A DNA stretch of 64,000 bases from M3007 sp046160625 (lineage in GTDB: Bacteria; Bacteroidota; Bacteroidia; Chitinophagales; Saprospiraceae): assembly GCA_046160625.1 (NCBI GenBank), contig JBJXGZ010000100.1, positions 24,545-88,544 on the forward strand. The letters run 5' to 3'. The position numbers were made by a program, and so were the translations under genes. The notes beneath the pieces are model-generated. The model saw nothing but the letters and a program-made list of their open reading frames with translations, searched no databases and was not told the origin of the DNA. Numbering within the stretch: the stretch's first letter is position 1; every line of letters begins with the position of its first letter. Positions 16,360 to 26,761 of the stretch are shown here, in pieces.

Positions 16360-19300
16360 ATGACAAACCGGTTACGCAATTTTTTGCGGGCAACGCCCTT
16401 CTGTGTGGGTCTTTGTCTTTTTATCCTACCCACGGCTTGGCTCCAGGCCCAGCCTAATTTTTTTAATTTCAGCTACAATGGACCGACCACCCTCTCGGTT
16501 GGCCCTACCTGCAGTTCCATGTTGCAGGGCAATGTGCCCGACCCAGTCGTGACTTCTCCGATGGGATTCAACATTACCGTGTCCATGTTTGACCCTGTGG
16601 CTTCCATGTTTCAATACAGTGACCTGTTCTCTTCAGGTACGGTAGCTCACGTTTATTGGTATGTGGAAGACGATGCCGGACACTCGCATACCTTTGAGTA
16701 TTTTATCAATTTTGTGGACAGCACGCCTCCGGCTTTTAACCTGACGGGCGTTTTTGACACCCTCGAATTCAGTTCCATCGTCCAGGTACCTGGCCAGATG
16801 GCACTTCCAGTTACGGACAACTGTACGATGGTGGTGAGCGATACTTTTTATCAAACGGTTACCCCCGATACCTGCGAAAGCGGGACCTTCACAAGAACCT
16901 GGATGGCTACCGACGCGAATAGCAACACGGCTGTTTTCACCCAAACCATCATTATATATCCAGACACGCTGCCGCCACAAATTACGGGCTACCCTGTAAA
17001 CGGCTCATCCACCTGTGAGCAATTGGCGACGGCCTACCCGGCTTGGCGCGATTTGCAAATTGCCACCTTCGCAGCCACCGATGCTTCGGGTATTAAATCC
17101 ATGATAAACAACGCTCCAAGCGTTTTCCCCCCCGGCTGTAAAGTGCCGCTCACAGTTAAGTTTTGGGCCATCGACAATTGCAATATCCAGCAAATCGTGA
17201 CAGTGGTATTTTCAACTTCTGACACACAAGGCCCAGTGGTAGTCATTCCCCCCAAAGACACTGTGGCTTACTGTTCACAGAGCGACAACGAGTTTGTGAA
17301 ACTGCGCCAATGGATAAAGACCAGGGCTTATTCACAGGCGCTCGACAACTGTTCTCCCCCCTTGACTTATTCAATGAAAATTGGAGCCAATACAGTGGAT
17401 TCCGCCCAGGTGGAAGCGGCATTTTTAGCTTCGTTTGCCAATGGATGTGTCACGGATACCGTTGGAAATCAAATCTATAATAAGGTTCATGGCTTTGTGT
17501 CGGTTAACTTTTATGTACGCGACGCTTGTGGCAACGAGACTCTTATGGGCAATGCCGATTTTGGTGCAATTGACACCTTGCCACCCATAATTTCCGGTAT
17601 AAACACCTCGGAACAATGCGGCGGCGGAAACGACCAAACGGCTTTGCAAAGCTGGATAAACGCCCACGGAAACGCCACCGTGATAGATGATTGCTCTGGT
17701 TTTACCTGGACAAATTTTTCCTTTACAAGCTCCAGCGGACAATCTGGCAATGGAAATTTCAATTCGGGGCCTTACCCCAGCGTTCAGGCAAACAACTGTA
17801 CCTGGTTCACCGACGTAACTTTCCGCGCCACCGACGATTGTGGCAACAGCAGTACCATCACACTGCGTTGGAGCATCGTGGATACACAGGTTCCAACATT
17901 CACAGGTTTGCAGCCAAACATCACGGTTTACTGCCCAAATACTTTGCCAACCATCCCAGCTGCAACTGTCAGCGACAACTGTGACGCAAACGTAGCCATC
18001 ACATTTTCAAGGGTTTATATGGACAGCCTTTGTGACGGATCCTACACAGTATTGACAACCTGGACAGCCACCGATGATTGTGGCAATTCGGCATCTGCCA
18101 TGCAAAACATCTTTGTGAGCGATACCACAAGACCCGTTTTCACGCTTGTTCCCGCAAACCAGACCTTCCGTTGCGACACCTTCGTGCTGCCCCCTGTCCC
18201 AATCATGGGCGTGAACATAACGGCGAATGACGTGTGCAGCCCGGTGGTAAGCATCACTACGGCAACCGTCTCTCTGCAGGATCCAAACCCGGATACTTGC
18301 GGCCATTACACGTACGACATCATAAGAACTTTTACCGCGACTGACGAATGCGGAAATACACAAACCGCTACGCAAAGGATCTCTGTGATTGACAACCTTG
18401 GTCCCGTGCCAGGTGGCATTTTGGACACAACTGCTTTATGCAGTTCACTCCTGCCATTTCCGGCGCCATTGCCAATTGCCACGGATGCGTGTAGTGGGCT
18501 GACAGCTGCTCCAACAAGTATCGGCCAGACAAACATGCCTGGCCCTTGTACAGATCAGTACACCATAACAGTTCATTGGACCGCGAGCGATGTCTGTGGC
18601 AACAAGACGAATTTTAATCAACTTGTGCATGTCATTGACACTGTGGCGCCAACGCTCGTGAACATTCCGCCCAACATTACGGTGGAATGCAATGCCATCC
18701 CTGTTCCGCCAAACACCAGTATTTTCAACGCGGCAGACAATTGCAACGATCCAGTGACAATTGCGCTTGTAGAGACCGAGATCAGGAACCCGGACCCGAC
18801 TACCTGCGAACATTGGACCGATTACATTGTACAGCGTGAATGGACGGCTACTGATAATTGCGGCAATGCCAAGACCTATACACAACTCATTCAAATAGAG
18901 GATACAACACCACCAGCCATAGTGCCACCCGGCGCCATGATGTTCCCCACGGATTTGGGGGAATGTGGTGCGGATGTGACTGTACCGACCCCTTTAGCGG
19001 TTACGGATATTTGCAGCAACCAAAATTTTGCGGTTGTATTAAGAGATACGGTGGCATTGGTTACTACGATAGGCCCGGGAGTTGACTCCGTTTTTTTTCA
19101 ATGGACTTCCCCAAACCTTCCTCCCATGCAACCAGTAATCGGGAATGCTGTGCTTACCATCTTTATTGATGAGGCGGATGCGGAAGGCATTGAAGAGTAT
19201 TTTAGGGTGTTTGGGGAAAACGGCTACCAACCTGTACCTGGGATCACAAATTCTACTCCGGTGCAGTGTAGCTCCAGCGTATCCATTTTCATTATCTCCG

Positions 19301-22300
19301 CTGCCTTGATGAACAACTGGCTGAGCGATGGAGACCTGACTATCACGCTGGCTACGAACAATAACATGGGGAATACCATCAACTTGGCTGCATGCAGTGG
19401 ATCCCTCAACCGTGTTCGAGCAATGGTAACCTATTCCTATGCAAGCTCCGATGTTCCGATTGATCTGAGCTACACTTTGGATGGCGGACCCTCGCAAAGT
19501 TTCCCGCCTTCAGGGCCAGCTTTCCTGTCATCAGGCACACACTCAGTGGTGTACACCGCTACGGATTGTGTCGGCAATTCGGCTACCTCCTCTTTGCAAA
19601 TCACCGTGAACGATGCGGAACCGCCAAGCCTGCTCGCTCCTGCCAATATCACGGCATACACAGGCCAAAACAATTGCGCAGGCACAGTTACGCTGCCGTT
19701 TCCGGCCATCACGGAGAACTGCATGATGTCGGCCAGCCTGAGCCTCTCTTCGGCAGTTTGGCCGCTCCATTTTGTGAACCATCCGGATGCAGGCCTGGTT
19801 GCTGACAACATTAGCATCCCACTGACGGGTCTCATTCCAAATGCGGTGGGGACAGGTATTTTGACCATCAGGCATAAGGGCGACAATGCCCAAATAGGGG
19901 AGTTTTTCCAGATTTTTGACGAGGGCGCGAATGATTTGGGACCTACTGGACAAGGGACAGTGCTCGGGGAATGTTCAACGTTTTTTGATACGATTATACC
20001 GGTAACGGCGGCACAAATTAATGCCTGGGCAGCAGGCACTGGAAACGCTTTATTTCATCTCGTAACCAACACTCAACCGGGTTTCCCGGATTATATTGGC
20101 AATTGTGCTCCCTTGCTCCCCAATGGTACGGACGGGGTTAGCCAAGTGCAAGTGACGCTCGAATATAGCTATGCTGTGGTGGATTACGCAGTGAAAAAAC
20201 CTGTGAACCAAACCGTGGCGAGTGGGACACTGACCGGGAATATGACAAGCGTCACACTCCCGCCAGCCAACTACACCGTAATGTACACGGCCACCGATAA
20301 TTCTGGTCTGACTGGAATGACCTCTTTTAACGTCACGGTGCGCGACACGGTGAAGCCCAAGGCGATTTGCCAACCGACCTTTATTATTCAGGTGAATCCC
20401 TCCGGTGCAGCGCCTTTTGTGCTCTCTCCTTTAAGCATCAACAATGGCAGTTTTGACAATTGTACACCAACAGCGAACCTGAGCTACTCCGTTTCACCCG
20501 ACAGCTTCAATTGCAGCTTAGCAGGTAGCGCCGTCAATACCACCCTGACCGTAACGGATTCTTCAGGCAATTTCGCCACTTGCAAAACAATAATCGGAGT
20601 AACCACTACGCCGCCCAATCCTTATTACATACCGGTGTGCGAAAACTATACCCTTCAATTATTTGCCAATCCGCCCTCTGCTGCTCCTTTTTCATACGAG
20701 TGGGACGGGCCGAACATGTATTTCAGTGACACAATAAATCCTGAAGTGACTACCAATGCAATGGCCATTCACAATGGCACTTATTGTGTGACCATTACCG
20801 GCGCCACAGGATGTACCTCCTTTTCTTGCGAAGTAGTGGAATTGGCAATACTGGCCGTAACCCCAACGCTTTCGAGCAATAATGGTTTTTCATTCTGTCC
20901 TGGACAAAGTGTGGTGCTGCAGACAGGCTCTTATAACGGACAATTCGTTAGTTATCAATGGCTGATGGATACCCCTTCAGGCTTGGTAGAGATGGGCGTC
21001 ACAACCAACGTTACTACCTTCACTGTCTCTGGCCTCGCTCCCGGGATGTACACCTTCTATCTGAAAGTTTTTGCCAATGGCTGCAATACGGCGTTGTCTA
21101 ACCCGATTATCGTGACCATGCACCCAACCCCGCCAGCCAATGCAGAGCCGGAAATGACGCTAATATGTGAAGGCGGTGTGATATTACTTAATTCTCCAAC
21201 CCCCCCTACTGGTGGCTTGACTTATGAATGGACGGGACCTAATGGTTTTTACAGTCAACTACAGAATCCGTCCGCGATCAATCCTGCCGTTAAGTCAATG
21301 CACGAAGGAATATACATTCTGGTGACCCAACAAAACGGATGTTTTTCAAACCCGGATACAGTAGTGGTGAATATTACTGCCAAACCGCTTAAACCAACCA
21401 TATCTGGTGAGGTACAAGTTTGTGCCGGACAAACCATAAAATTGGTGTGTACCAATATATTCACCGCGTCACAGTGGGGATGGACTTCGCCTACAGGGAC
21501 AACCTATTTTACCGGGTCGAACATGTTTGAAATCCCGAATGCAAGTGCTGTAAATGAAGGGAATTGGAGGGTATTTGTCGAAGTGGACGATTGTCCATCG
21601 GATGACTCAAACCCTATTTTTGTGGAAGTTCAAGAATACCCTACAGTATGGGCGGATTCCAACGCCCCGATTTGTCAGGATTCTTTGCTGAAACTAACGG
21701 CAATGTTTTCTTCCATAGATCCGATTTTTTCCTGGCTTTGGACAGGGCCTAATGGGTTTGTAAAGTCTGAACAAAATCCTACTCAGCCCAACGGAGCGAC
21801 TGGTCCTTACATAGTAATAGCGGAAACCTCCTTTGGCTGTGCTGGCACAGACACGGTGAATGTGACCAATGTTATGCCACCCAGTATCATCTCCATTGGA
21901 AACAACGCTCCTGTTTGTTGCGTTGGCGGCACAACTGCTATCACGCTTTCAGCCATTGTAGTTCCTACCCCTCATTCCTATTGTTGGACGGGGCCGGCAT
22001 TTGGGATGACAACGAGCACCCTGGAGAACCCCGTTATTGGTCCCAATGGCAATTGTACCTCGCTTAATGGTCCGTACACGCTCATAGTGAAAGACATAAA
22101 TGGTTGTGCTTCTGCACCAAGCACTACTGGGGTCAACATGCAAGAGATGCCAGAAATACCGGTCTTATTGGTAAGCCCACAACCAGTATGCGCTGGTGCA
22201 ACGGTGACACTAACTTTTAGTAACTCGACACAGGATACAACCTTTGTTTGGGACCGCCCCAATGGCCTGAGTGACACAATTACCAATACTACTACCCTTA

Positions 22301-24294
22301 CCATTCCAAACGCGCAACCTTGGCATAGTGGAAATTACACCGTGAGAATCATTTCAGCCAACGGCACTTGCCAATCGGTCCCATCCAATACCGTTACAGT
22401 TACAGTGTTTGCGATTCCTCCTACCCCTACCATCAGCAGCGATTCGCCAGTGTGCGAAGGGGGGACATTGTCGTTCACTGCCTCTGATGTCCCAGGTGCG
22501 ATGTATATGTGGTCAGGGCCTGCAGGGTTTAACCCTACGACTCAAAATCCTCAAATCCAGAACGTTACGCTGAATATGGCCGGGGTGTACACTTTAAAAG
22601 TGACAAAAGACATCTGTACCTCGCCCGAAACTTCGGTGACAGTGGACGTCGAGCCCAGGCCCCTCAGGCCAACTATTTCGATTCCGCCTAAGGAGATTTG
22701 TATAGACCGCCCGCCTGTGGGAGAATTCCTGAATGTGCTCAACCCGGTAAACGGCATGTTGTACACCTGGGAAGATGTTGCAACGGGCATGGTACTTGCA
22801 GGACCTTCGACCGCCAGTCAACTCAACCTTGACAGTGTGTTGTGGCTTGGAGAGGGCACACACAACTTCATCGTTTATGCATCCTCGCCATTACTCTCGG
22901 ATTGCCATTCTCCACCCTCTTTACCTGTCTCCGTAAAGTTTGATATCATTCCTTCAAATGTGAACGCCTTTGCGGGCCTTGACCGCTTTGCTTGCGTTGA
23001 TAATGTCATCTCATTGAATGCTTCTCAGCCTGCTGGAGCGGTGACCGGTATATGGTCTCAAATTGGAGGACCTTTGGTGACGATTGTCAATCCAACTCAA
23101 CCCAATACCACTTTTGTTGGTACAGATACAGTTGTGTACACTTTCCAGTGGAGCCTCAATAATGGCGCTTGCACTAATTTTAGTAGGGACACAGTGGTGA
23201 TTACAGCACAATACCCTGAAGATGCTAATGGAGGCCCGGATATTTATGCTTGTGAAACCACCGGTATTCAACTGCAGGCTACTCCAGGTATTACAGCCCA
23301 GGGAATGTGGACGCAATCTTTGCAACAGCAAAATAATCTGGGAATAGTAATAGATGACCCAACTGCCCCAAATACTACTATTAGTGGGGCTATTGAAAAG
23401 GGAATGAATTATGCATTTACCTGGGAGATAGGTAACATTGGCTGCGGAGTGAACAGCGCTAATGTGAAGGTCTTTATTTACAAAGGCAAACCATCTGCTG
23501 GGCCTAACAAGTTTGTCTGTAGCAATGATAATTGTGTTGATTTGTCTGCTACTCAATTGGAATATTTTGAAACGGGTAAATGGACCAGTATACCTCCTGG
23601 AATTAGCTTCACAAGTCCGACCAGTCCGAATACGAAGGCCTGTGGCCTCCAGCCTGGTAAAAACGTTTTTGTATGGACGACAAACAAGGACACTTGTGGG
23701 CTGAACTCACGCGACACCGTAGAGGTGTTCTATGAGATTTTCCCTACTGCGGACAATGATGCAGTAACGGTGCCATTTGGCTCAGCAGCACAGTTTAATG
23801 TGCTTTCGAATGATATATTGCCAAACAACTTTACGGTAGTCATTACGAGTCCGCCCCTCAGTGGCGCCATCATTGATGAGCCAAGTACCGGGGTTTATGT
23901 ATACCGCCCAACATCTGGTTTTACAGGCACAGATGTAATGACGTATCGTGTTTGTAATACCAATTGCCCGGATGCCTGTAGTTTCGCAAACGTGACATTC
24001 CAGGTTGGCGGTGCGCCAGATTGCTTTATCCCAACCATCATCACACCCAACGACGATGGCTTCAACGATCAATTCAAAATTCCGCTTGAATGCACGATAG
24101 GTGAGGGTGGAGCAGAATTAGACGTCACGATTTTCAATCAATGGGGCGACGCGGTATTCCACGCCAAACCCTATCAAAACGATTGGAGCGGCACCTACAA
24201 CAACGAGGAATTACCAGCAGGGACTTATTACTTTGTAGTAAAACTGAACGATAAGGACAAGCCTACAACGGGCTTTTTGTTGATTCAACGATAA
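16360..24294 (+). CDS. Giant Ig/HYR-repeat surface protein with T9SS type B sorting domain
   Basis: 2644 aa. Signal peptide about 1-31 (ending WLQAQ). The first half has hyalin-repeat-like blocks marked by DNC..., TATDDCGNS or TATDNCG and DTxxP junctions (for example TVSDNCDANVAITFSR and WTATDDCGNSASAMQ). The middle carries Ig/PKD-like blocks of the form PVCEGGTLSFTAS...YMWSGP. A cadherin/VCBS-like module (NDAVTVPFGSAAQFNVLSND) precedes the C-terminal gliding-motility-associated domain, CFIPTIITPNDDGFNDQF...FNQWGDAVF...LPAGTYYFVV. That end is the type B T9SS signal, which in characterised systems works with a PorP/SprF-type partner. Such a partner is encoded 57 nt downstream. The many Cys residues suggest disulphide-stabilised domains. 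Likely an adhesin or gliding-related surface filament. Confidence 0.93.
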   Translation: MTNRLRNFLRATPFCVGLCLFILPTAWLQAQPNFFNFSYNGPTTLSVGPTCSSMLQGNVPDPVVTSPMGFNITVSMFDPVASMFQYSDLFSSGTVAHVYWYVEDDAGHSHTFEYFINFVDSTPPAFNLTGVFDTLEFSSIVQVPGQMALPVTDNCTMVVSDTFYQTVTPDTCESGTFTRTWMATDANSNTAVFTQTIIIYPDTLPPQITGYPVNGSSTCEQLATAYPAWRDLQIATFAATDASGIKSMINNAPSVFPPGCKVPLTVKFWAIDNCNIQQIVTVVFSTSDTQGPVVVIPPKDTVAYCSQSDNEFVKLRQWIKTRAYSQALDNCSPPLTYSMKIGANTVDSAQVEAAFLASFANGCVTDTVGNQIYNKVHGFVSVNFYVRDACGNETLMGNADFGAIDTLPPIISGINTSEQCGGGNDQTALQSWINAHGNATVIDDCSGFTWTNFSFTSSSGQSGNGNFNSGPYPSVQANNCTWFTDVTFRATDDCGNSSTITLRWSIVDTQVPTFTGLQPNITVYCPNTLPTIPAATVSDNCDANVAITFSRVYMDSLCDGSYTVLTTWTATDDCGNSASAMQNIFVSDTTRPVFTLVPANQTFRCDTFVLPPVPIMGVNITANDVCSPVVSITTATVSLQDPNPDTCGHYTYDIIRTFTATDECGNTQTATQRISVIDNLGPVPGGILDTTALCSSLLPFPAPLPIATDACSGLTAAPTSIGQTNMPGPCTDQYTITVHWTASDVCGNKTNFNQLVHVIDTVAPTLVNIPPNITVECNAIPVPPNTSIFNAADNCNDPVTIALVETEIRNPDPTTCEHWTDYIVQREWTATDNCGNAKTYTQLIQIEDTTPPAIVPPGAMMFPTDLGECGADVTVPTPLAVTDICSNQNFAVVLRDTVALVTTIGPGVDSVFFQWTSPNLPPMQPVIGNAVLTIFIDEADAEGIEEYFRVFGENGYQPVPGITNSTPVQCSSSVSIFIISAALMNNWLSDGDLTITLATNNNMGNTINLAACSGSLNRVRAMVTYSYASSDVPIDLSYTLDGGPSQSFPPSGPAFLSSGTHSVVYTATDCVGNSATSSLQITVNDAEPPSLLAPANITAYTGQNNCAGTVTLPFPAITENCMMSASLSLSSAVWPLHFVNHPDAGLVADNISIPLTGLIPNAVGTGILTIRHKGDNAQIGEFFQIFDEGANDLGPTGQGTVLGECSTFFDTIIPVTAAQINAWAAGTGNALFHLVTNTQPGFPDYIGNCAPLLPNGTDGVSQVQVTLEYSYAVVDYAVKKPVNQTVASGTLTGNMTSVTLPPANYTVMYTATDNSGLTGMTSFNVTVRDTVKPKAICQPTFIIQVNPSGAAPFVLSPLSINNGSFDNCTPTANLSYSVSPDSFNCSLAGSAVNTTLTVTDSSGNFATCKTIIGVTTTPPNPYYIPVCENYTLQLFANPPSAAPFSYEWDGPNMYFSDTINPEVTTNAMAIHNGTYCVTITGATGCTSFSCEVVELAILAVTPTLSSNNGFSFCPGQSVVLQTGSYNGQFVSYQWLMDTPSGLVEMGVTTNVTTFTVSGLAPGMYTFYLKVFANGCNTALSNPIIVTMHPTPPANAEPEMTLICEGGVILLNSPTPPTGGLTYEWTGPNGFYSQLQNPSAINPAVKSMHEGIYILVTQQNGCFSNPDTVVVNITAKPLKPTISGEVQVCAGQTIKLVCTNIFTASQWGWTSPTGTTYFTGSNMFEIPNASAVNEGNWRVFVEVDDCPSDDSNPIFVEVQEYPTVWADSNAPICQDSLLKLTAMFSSIDPIFSWLWTGPNGFVKSEQNPTQPNGATGPYIVIAETSFGCAGTDTVNVTNVMPPSIISIGNNAPVCCVGGTTAITLSAIVVPTPHSYCWTGPAFGMTTSTLENPVIGPNGNCTSLNGPYTLIVKDINGCASAPSTTGVNMQEMPEIPVLLVSPQPVCAGATVTLTFSNSTQDTTFVWDRPNGLSDTITNTTTLTIPNAQPWHSGNYTVRIISANGTCQSVPSNTVTVTVFAIPPTPTISSDSPVCEGGTLSFTASDVPGAMYMWSGPAGFNPTTQNPQIQNVTLNMAGVYTLKVTKDICTSPETSVTVDVEPRPLRPTISIPPKEICIDRPPVGEFLNVLNPVNGMLYTWEDVATGMVLAGPSTASQLNLDSVLWLGEGTHNFIVYASSPLLSDCHSPPSLPVSVKFDIIPSNVNAFAGLDRFACVDNVISLNASQPAGAVTGIWSQIGGPLVTIVNPTQPNTTFVGTDTVVYTFQWSLNNGACTNFSRDTVVITAQYPEDANGGPDIYACETTGIQLQATPGITAQGMWTQSLQQQNNLGIVIDDPTAPNTTISGAIEKGMNYAFTWEIGNIGCGVNSANVKVFIYKGKPSAGPNKFVCSNDNCVDLSATQLEYFETGKWTSIPPGISFTSPTSPNTKACGLQPGKNVFVWTTNKDTCGLNSRDTVEVFYEIFPTADNDAVTVPFGSAAQFNVLSNDILPNNFTVVITSPPLSGAIIDEPSTGVYVYRPTSGFTGTDVMTYRVCNTNCPDACSFANVTFQVGGAPDCFIPTIITPNDDGFNDQFKIPLECTIGEGGAELDVTIFNQWGDAVFHAKPYQNDWSGTYNNEELPAGTYYFVVKLNDKDKPTTGFLLIQR

Positions 24295-24301
24295 ACCACA
24301 A

Positions 24302-24339
24302 TTAGAAGTGACACTTTTTAAAAAAAGTGTCACTTCTAA
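24302..24339. repeat. Perfect 18-bp hairpin between adhesin and porP/sprF-like gene
   Basis: Arms 24302-24319 and 24322-24339 are exact complements around a 2-nt loop and end in an A/T tract. It lies in the 57-nt gap between two genes that should act together, so it may act as an attenuator or mRNA processing or stability element that lowers downstream expression rather than a full stop. Confidence 0.8.
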
Positions 24340-24351
24340 AAAACGCTAAAC

Positions 24352-25305
24352 ATGAAAAAACTTTATCTCCTCATACCCTTTCTCGGCTTGGCATATAGCT
24401 CCGCCGCGCAACAGGAGCAGATGTACACCCAGTTTATGTTCAACAAACTGGTCTACAATCCTGCTTATGCGGGCAATTTCGTGTCGCCCACGCTAACGGC
24501 TATTTATCGCAACCAATGGATGGGCCTGGAGGGTGCGCCAAAGGCCATGGCGCTTTCGTACACCCAGCCTTTGATCAGTAACCGCGTGGGCATAGGAGCC
24601 AATATCACCCGGCAAAGCATTGGCATCAATACCAACATGACATTCGACGTGGCTTATGCGTACCGAATTCATTTGAAGCGCGGCACATTGGCCGTTGGTT
24701 TGCAGGCTAGTATGCGCAACATCCGTCAAAACTGGGGCGACTCGCGCATCCTCGCCATTGACCAAAACGATCCTGGAATTCCCTTAGATCCCAAGAGCAA
24801 ATTTGTGCCAAACTTCGGAACGGGGGTGTATTACAGTGCCTACTCAGAGCGCTGGTATGGGGGAATTGCCCTGCCACGCATCGTTAGCAATAGCATTGAT
24901 TTTTCCGAGTTTGGCGACGTGCTTTCCCGCGAGGTGCAGCACATCAATGCTATGGGTGGTATCAAATTCGATGCGACTGAAGAACTGGAGATTACGCCAC
25001 AAGTCCTGCTTCGCTACGCAATCGGTGCTCCTTTTGATGCTGATGTGAACGTAAGTGGATTGCTTCACAAAAAGTTCTACGGTGGCCTGACGTACAGATT
25101 GGGCGGCGACACCAATTTCATGGGTGAAAGCGTGGATGTTGCCCTCGGTTTTCAAGCCATCGAGAAACTTTTCTTTTGTTTCTCTTACGACATTGGGCTT
25201 ACCCGGCTTCGAAAGCACAACAACGGCTCTATTGAAGCCACCGTACGCTGGTGGTTCAACCCACCGGATGATGTGGTGCCTGTGAAGCCGGCGCGACCGT
25301 TTTGA
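24352..25305 (+). CDS. PorP/SprF family outer-membrane protein of the T9SS
   Basis: 317 aa. Signal peptide about 1-19 (AYSSAAQQ). The family hallmark follows at once: QMYTQFMFNKLVYNPAYAGN, then beta-strand repeats expected to form an outer-membrane barrel of about 14 strands (for example VGIGANITRQSIG, AVGLQASMRN and FGTGVYYS), ending in an aromatic-rich strand (TVRWWFNPPDD). Members such as SprF are needed for secretion or surface attachment of their adjacent adhesin in Flavobacterium. The location directly after a type B adhesin indicates a dedicated pair. Complete and of normal length. Confidence 0.94.
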   Translation: MKKLYLLIPFLGLAYSSAAQQEQMYTQFMFNKLVYNPAYAGNFVSPTLTAIYRNQWMGLEGAPKAMALSYTQPLISNRVGIGANITRQSIGINTNMTFDVAYAYRIHLKRGTLAVGLQASMRNIRQNWGDSRILAIDQNDPGIPLDPKSKFVPNFGTGVYYSAYSERWYGGIALPRIVSNSIDFSEFGDVLSREVQHINAMGGIKFDATEELEITPQVLLRYAIGAPFDADVNVSGLLHKKFYGGLTYRLGGDTNFMGESVDVALGFQAIEKLFFCFSYDIGLTRLRKHNNGSIEATVRWWFNPPDDVVPVKPARPF

Positions 25306-25381
25306 GTCATTTTTCCAATGTTATCCAATTCGTTGGCAGGGAACGATAAAAGCATTTGCCCACCGATGGGTTTGAGGGATT

Positions 25382-25421
25382 AAAAAACGAGGGTCTGCCA
25401 TTCAGCAAACCCTCGTTTTTT
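25382..25421. terminator. Bidirectional intrinsic terminator
   Basis: 13-bp arms (25382-25394 with 25409-25421), A-rich on the left and T-rich on the right with a GC core, between the converging porP/sprF-like gene and the thioredoxin-family gene. It has the classic form for both directions. Confidence 0.85.
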
Positions 25422-25451
25422 TTACCCTTTGGAATAGGCAAATTTAATATT

Positions 25452-26087
25452 TCAATACCGGGGAGCAGTGGCCAGTTTCGGCTTAGGTGCTTTTTTGATT
25501 GTGCAACCCACTGATTTTGTTTCATGGGGGTCGGGTTTTTCACCTCTTAGCAGGGCACGAACAGCATTTTCAGCAAACCGTTGTGTGGATGCGCTGGGTG
25601 CCTCCGGGTTGTTGTCAATGGCGCCGATGTATTGTACTACACGGTTTTCATCAAGTATAAAAACGTGTGGAGTTCGGTTGGCGCCAAAAGCTGGAAACAC
25701 CGTTTGCTTTTCGTCAAAAAGGTAGACGAAGGGATAACGTTTCAATCGAGCACGCTCCTGCATTTTTTCAAAACTGTCGTCAGGAATGATGAGCGGGCTG
25801 TTCGGATTGATGGCTATTACCGGATACCCCAAAGGTTCAAAAGTCCGGTGTAAATCAATAATGCGTTGTTCGTAGAGTTGAGCAAACGGGCAATGGTTGC
25901 AAGTGAAAATGACAATGACCCCTTTTGCATCTTTGTAATCAGAGAGGGATACGGTATCGCCAGTTACATTTTTTAGGGAGAAATTTCCGGCCGTGTCGCC
26001 AACAGCGTAGCCAGTCGGGGTTGTTGAACTCATTACAAGCGGCAAAAATGCCACAACCAAAACCGGGAGGAGTAGAGGAGTTTTCAT
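25452..26087 (-). CDS. Exported thioredoxin-fold (AhpC/TSA-type) protein
   Basis: 211 aa from ATG 26087. Signal peptide at the N-terminus (LLLPVLVVAFLPLVMSS). A peroxiredoxin/TlpA-like fold follows: GDTAGNFSLKNVTGD, VIVIFTCNHCPFAQLYEQRI with a C-x2-C redox motif (Cys-Asn-His-Cys), VIAINPNSP, and cis-Pro region RTPHVFILD. The CNHCP motif is typical of a thioredoxin family with a lengthened active-site region. It probably acts in the periplasm as a thiol-disulphide oxidoreductase. It lies downstream of a second thioredoxin-fold gene on the same strand (98-nt gap), so the two could serve the same process. ATG 26087 is preferred over a TTG six bases upstream. Confidence 0.88.
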   Translation of the reverse strand: MKTPLLLPVLVVAFLPLVMSSTTPTGYAVGDTAGNFSLKNVTGDTVSLSDYKDAKGVIVIFTCNHCPFAQLYEQRIIDLHRTFEPLGYPVIAINPNSPLIIPDDSFEKMQERARLKRYPFVYLFDEKQTVFPAFGANRTPHVFILDENRVVQYIGAIDNNPEAPSASTQRFAENAVRALLRGEKPDPHETKSVGCTIKKAPKPKLATAPRY

Positions 26088-26185
26088 GAGCAAAAAATAT
26101 TAAAAACTTTGTAAACGATGCGTGGAATAGGGAATAATCTCGGTTGTTGCGAAATAGTTTTATACTTGGGAAAACGGGGAGATAT

Positions 26186-26761
26186 CTACTTCTTGCCGTT
26201 GCTTAGATCGTCGCAAGTTATTTTCTTTCCTATGTACAAGGCTGCAGAGTCGGTTACAAATGGCCGCACAAAGGTTTCCAATTCCTCGAAGTTCTCGAAT
26301 TTGCCCAAATTGAACCGACGATTTTTGCCTTTTAACATTAGGGTCGCTGGGATTGCACCATCCCATTCATCGTGGATCATGGGTATCCACGCATTCAAGT
26401 CTTGATCAGCCATGAGCACCACCTCCGATTTCAGCTGCTGGCTGTTCAAAAAAGGTATAAACTTCTTTTCGAGCTGGCTCTTGAAATCGAGACTGACGAG
26501 CACGATTTGCACATTTTGAGCGCCGTAATATTCCAACAATTCGTCAAAGCAGGGCAGCTCCTCTACGCATGGTTTGCACCAAGTAGCCCAGAAGTTGAGC
26601 AAGAGCGTGGTATCGCCAGCACGGTTGATACGCGCCTGCAATTGCTCCAGGTTGTCATAAACTTCAAAATTTTGAGCGCGCGAAAAGGGACTCCCGCAGA
26701 GAAATGCTGCGAAAAAAAGACATACAAGGGAAGGCCGAAACGAATGTAACATGAGAGACAT
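26186..26761 (-). CDS. TlpA/ResA-like exported thioredoxin
   Basis: 191 aa. A signal peptide (LVCLFFAAFLCGSPFSRAQ) precedes a thioredoxin domain with WATWCKPCVEELP as the active-site CxxC, LVSLDF and the cis-Pro loop IPATLMLKG. ResA/TlpA proteins reduce disulphides in the periplasm, for example in cytochrome c maturation or folding of Cys-rich exported proteins; the many Cys-rich adhesins here would fit. Two in-frame ATGs (26761 and 26752) are possible starts. It precedes the second thioredoxin-fold gene on the same strand. Confidence 0.9.
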   Translation of the reverse strand: MSLMLHSFRPSLVCLFFAAFLCGSPFSRAQNFEVYDNLEQLQARINRAGDTTLLLNFWATWCKPCVEELPCFDELLEYYGAQNVQIVLVSLDFKSQLEKKFIPFLNSQQLKSEVVLMADQDLNAWIPMIHDEWDGAIPATLMLKGKNRRFNLGKFENFEELETFVRPFVTDSAALYIGKKITCDDLSNGKK

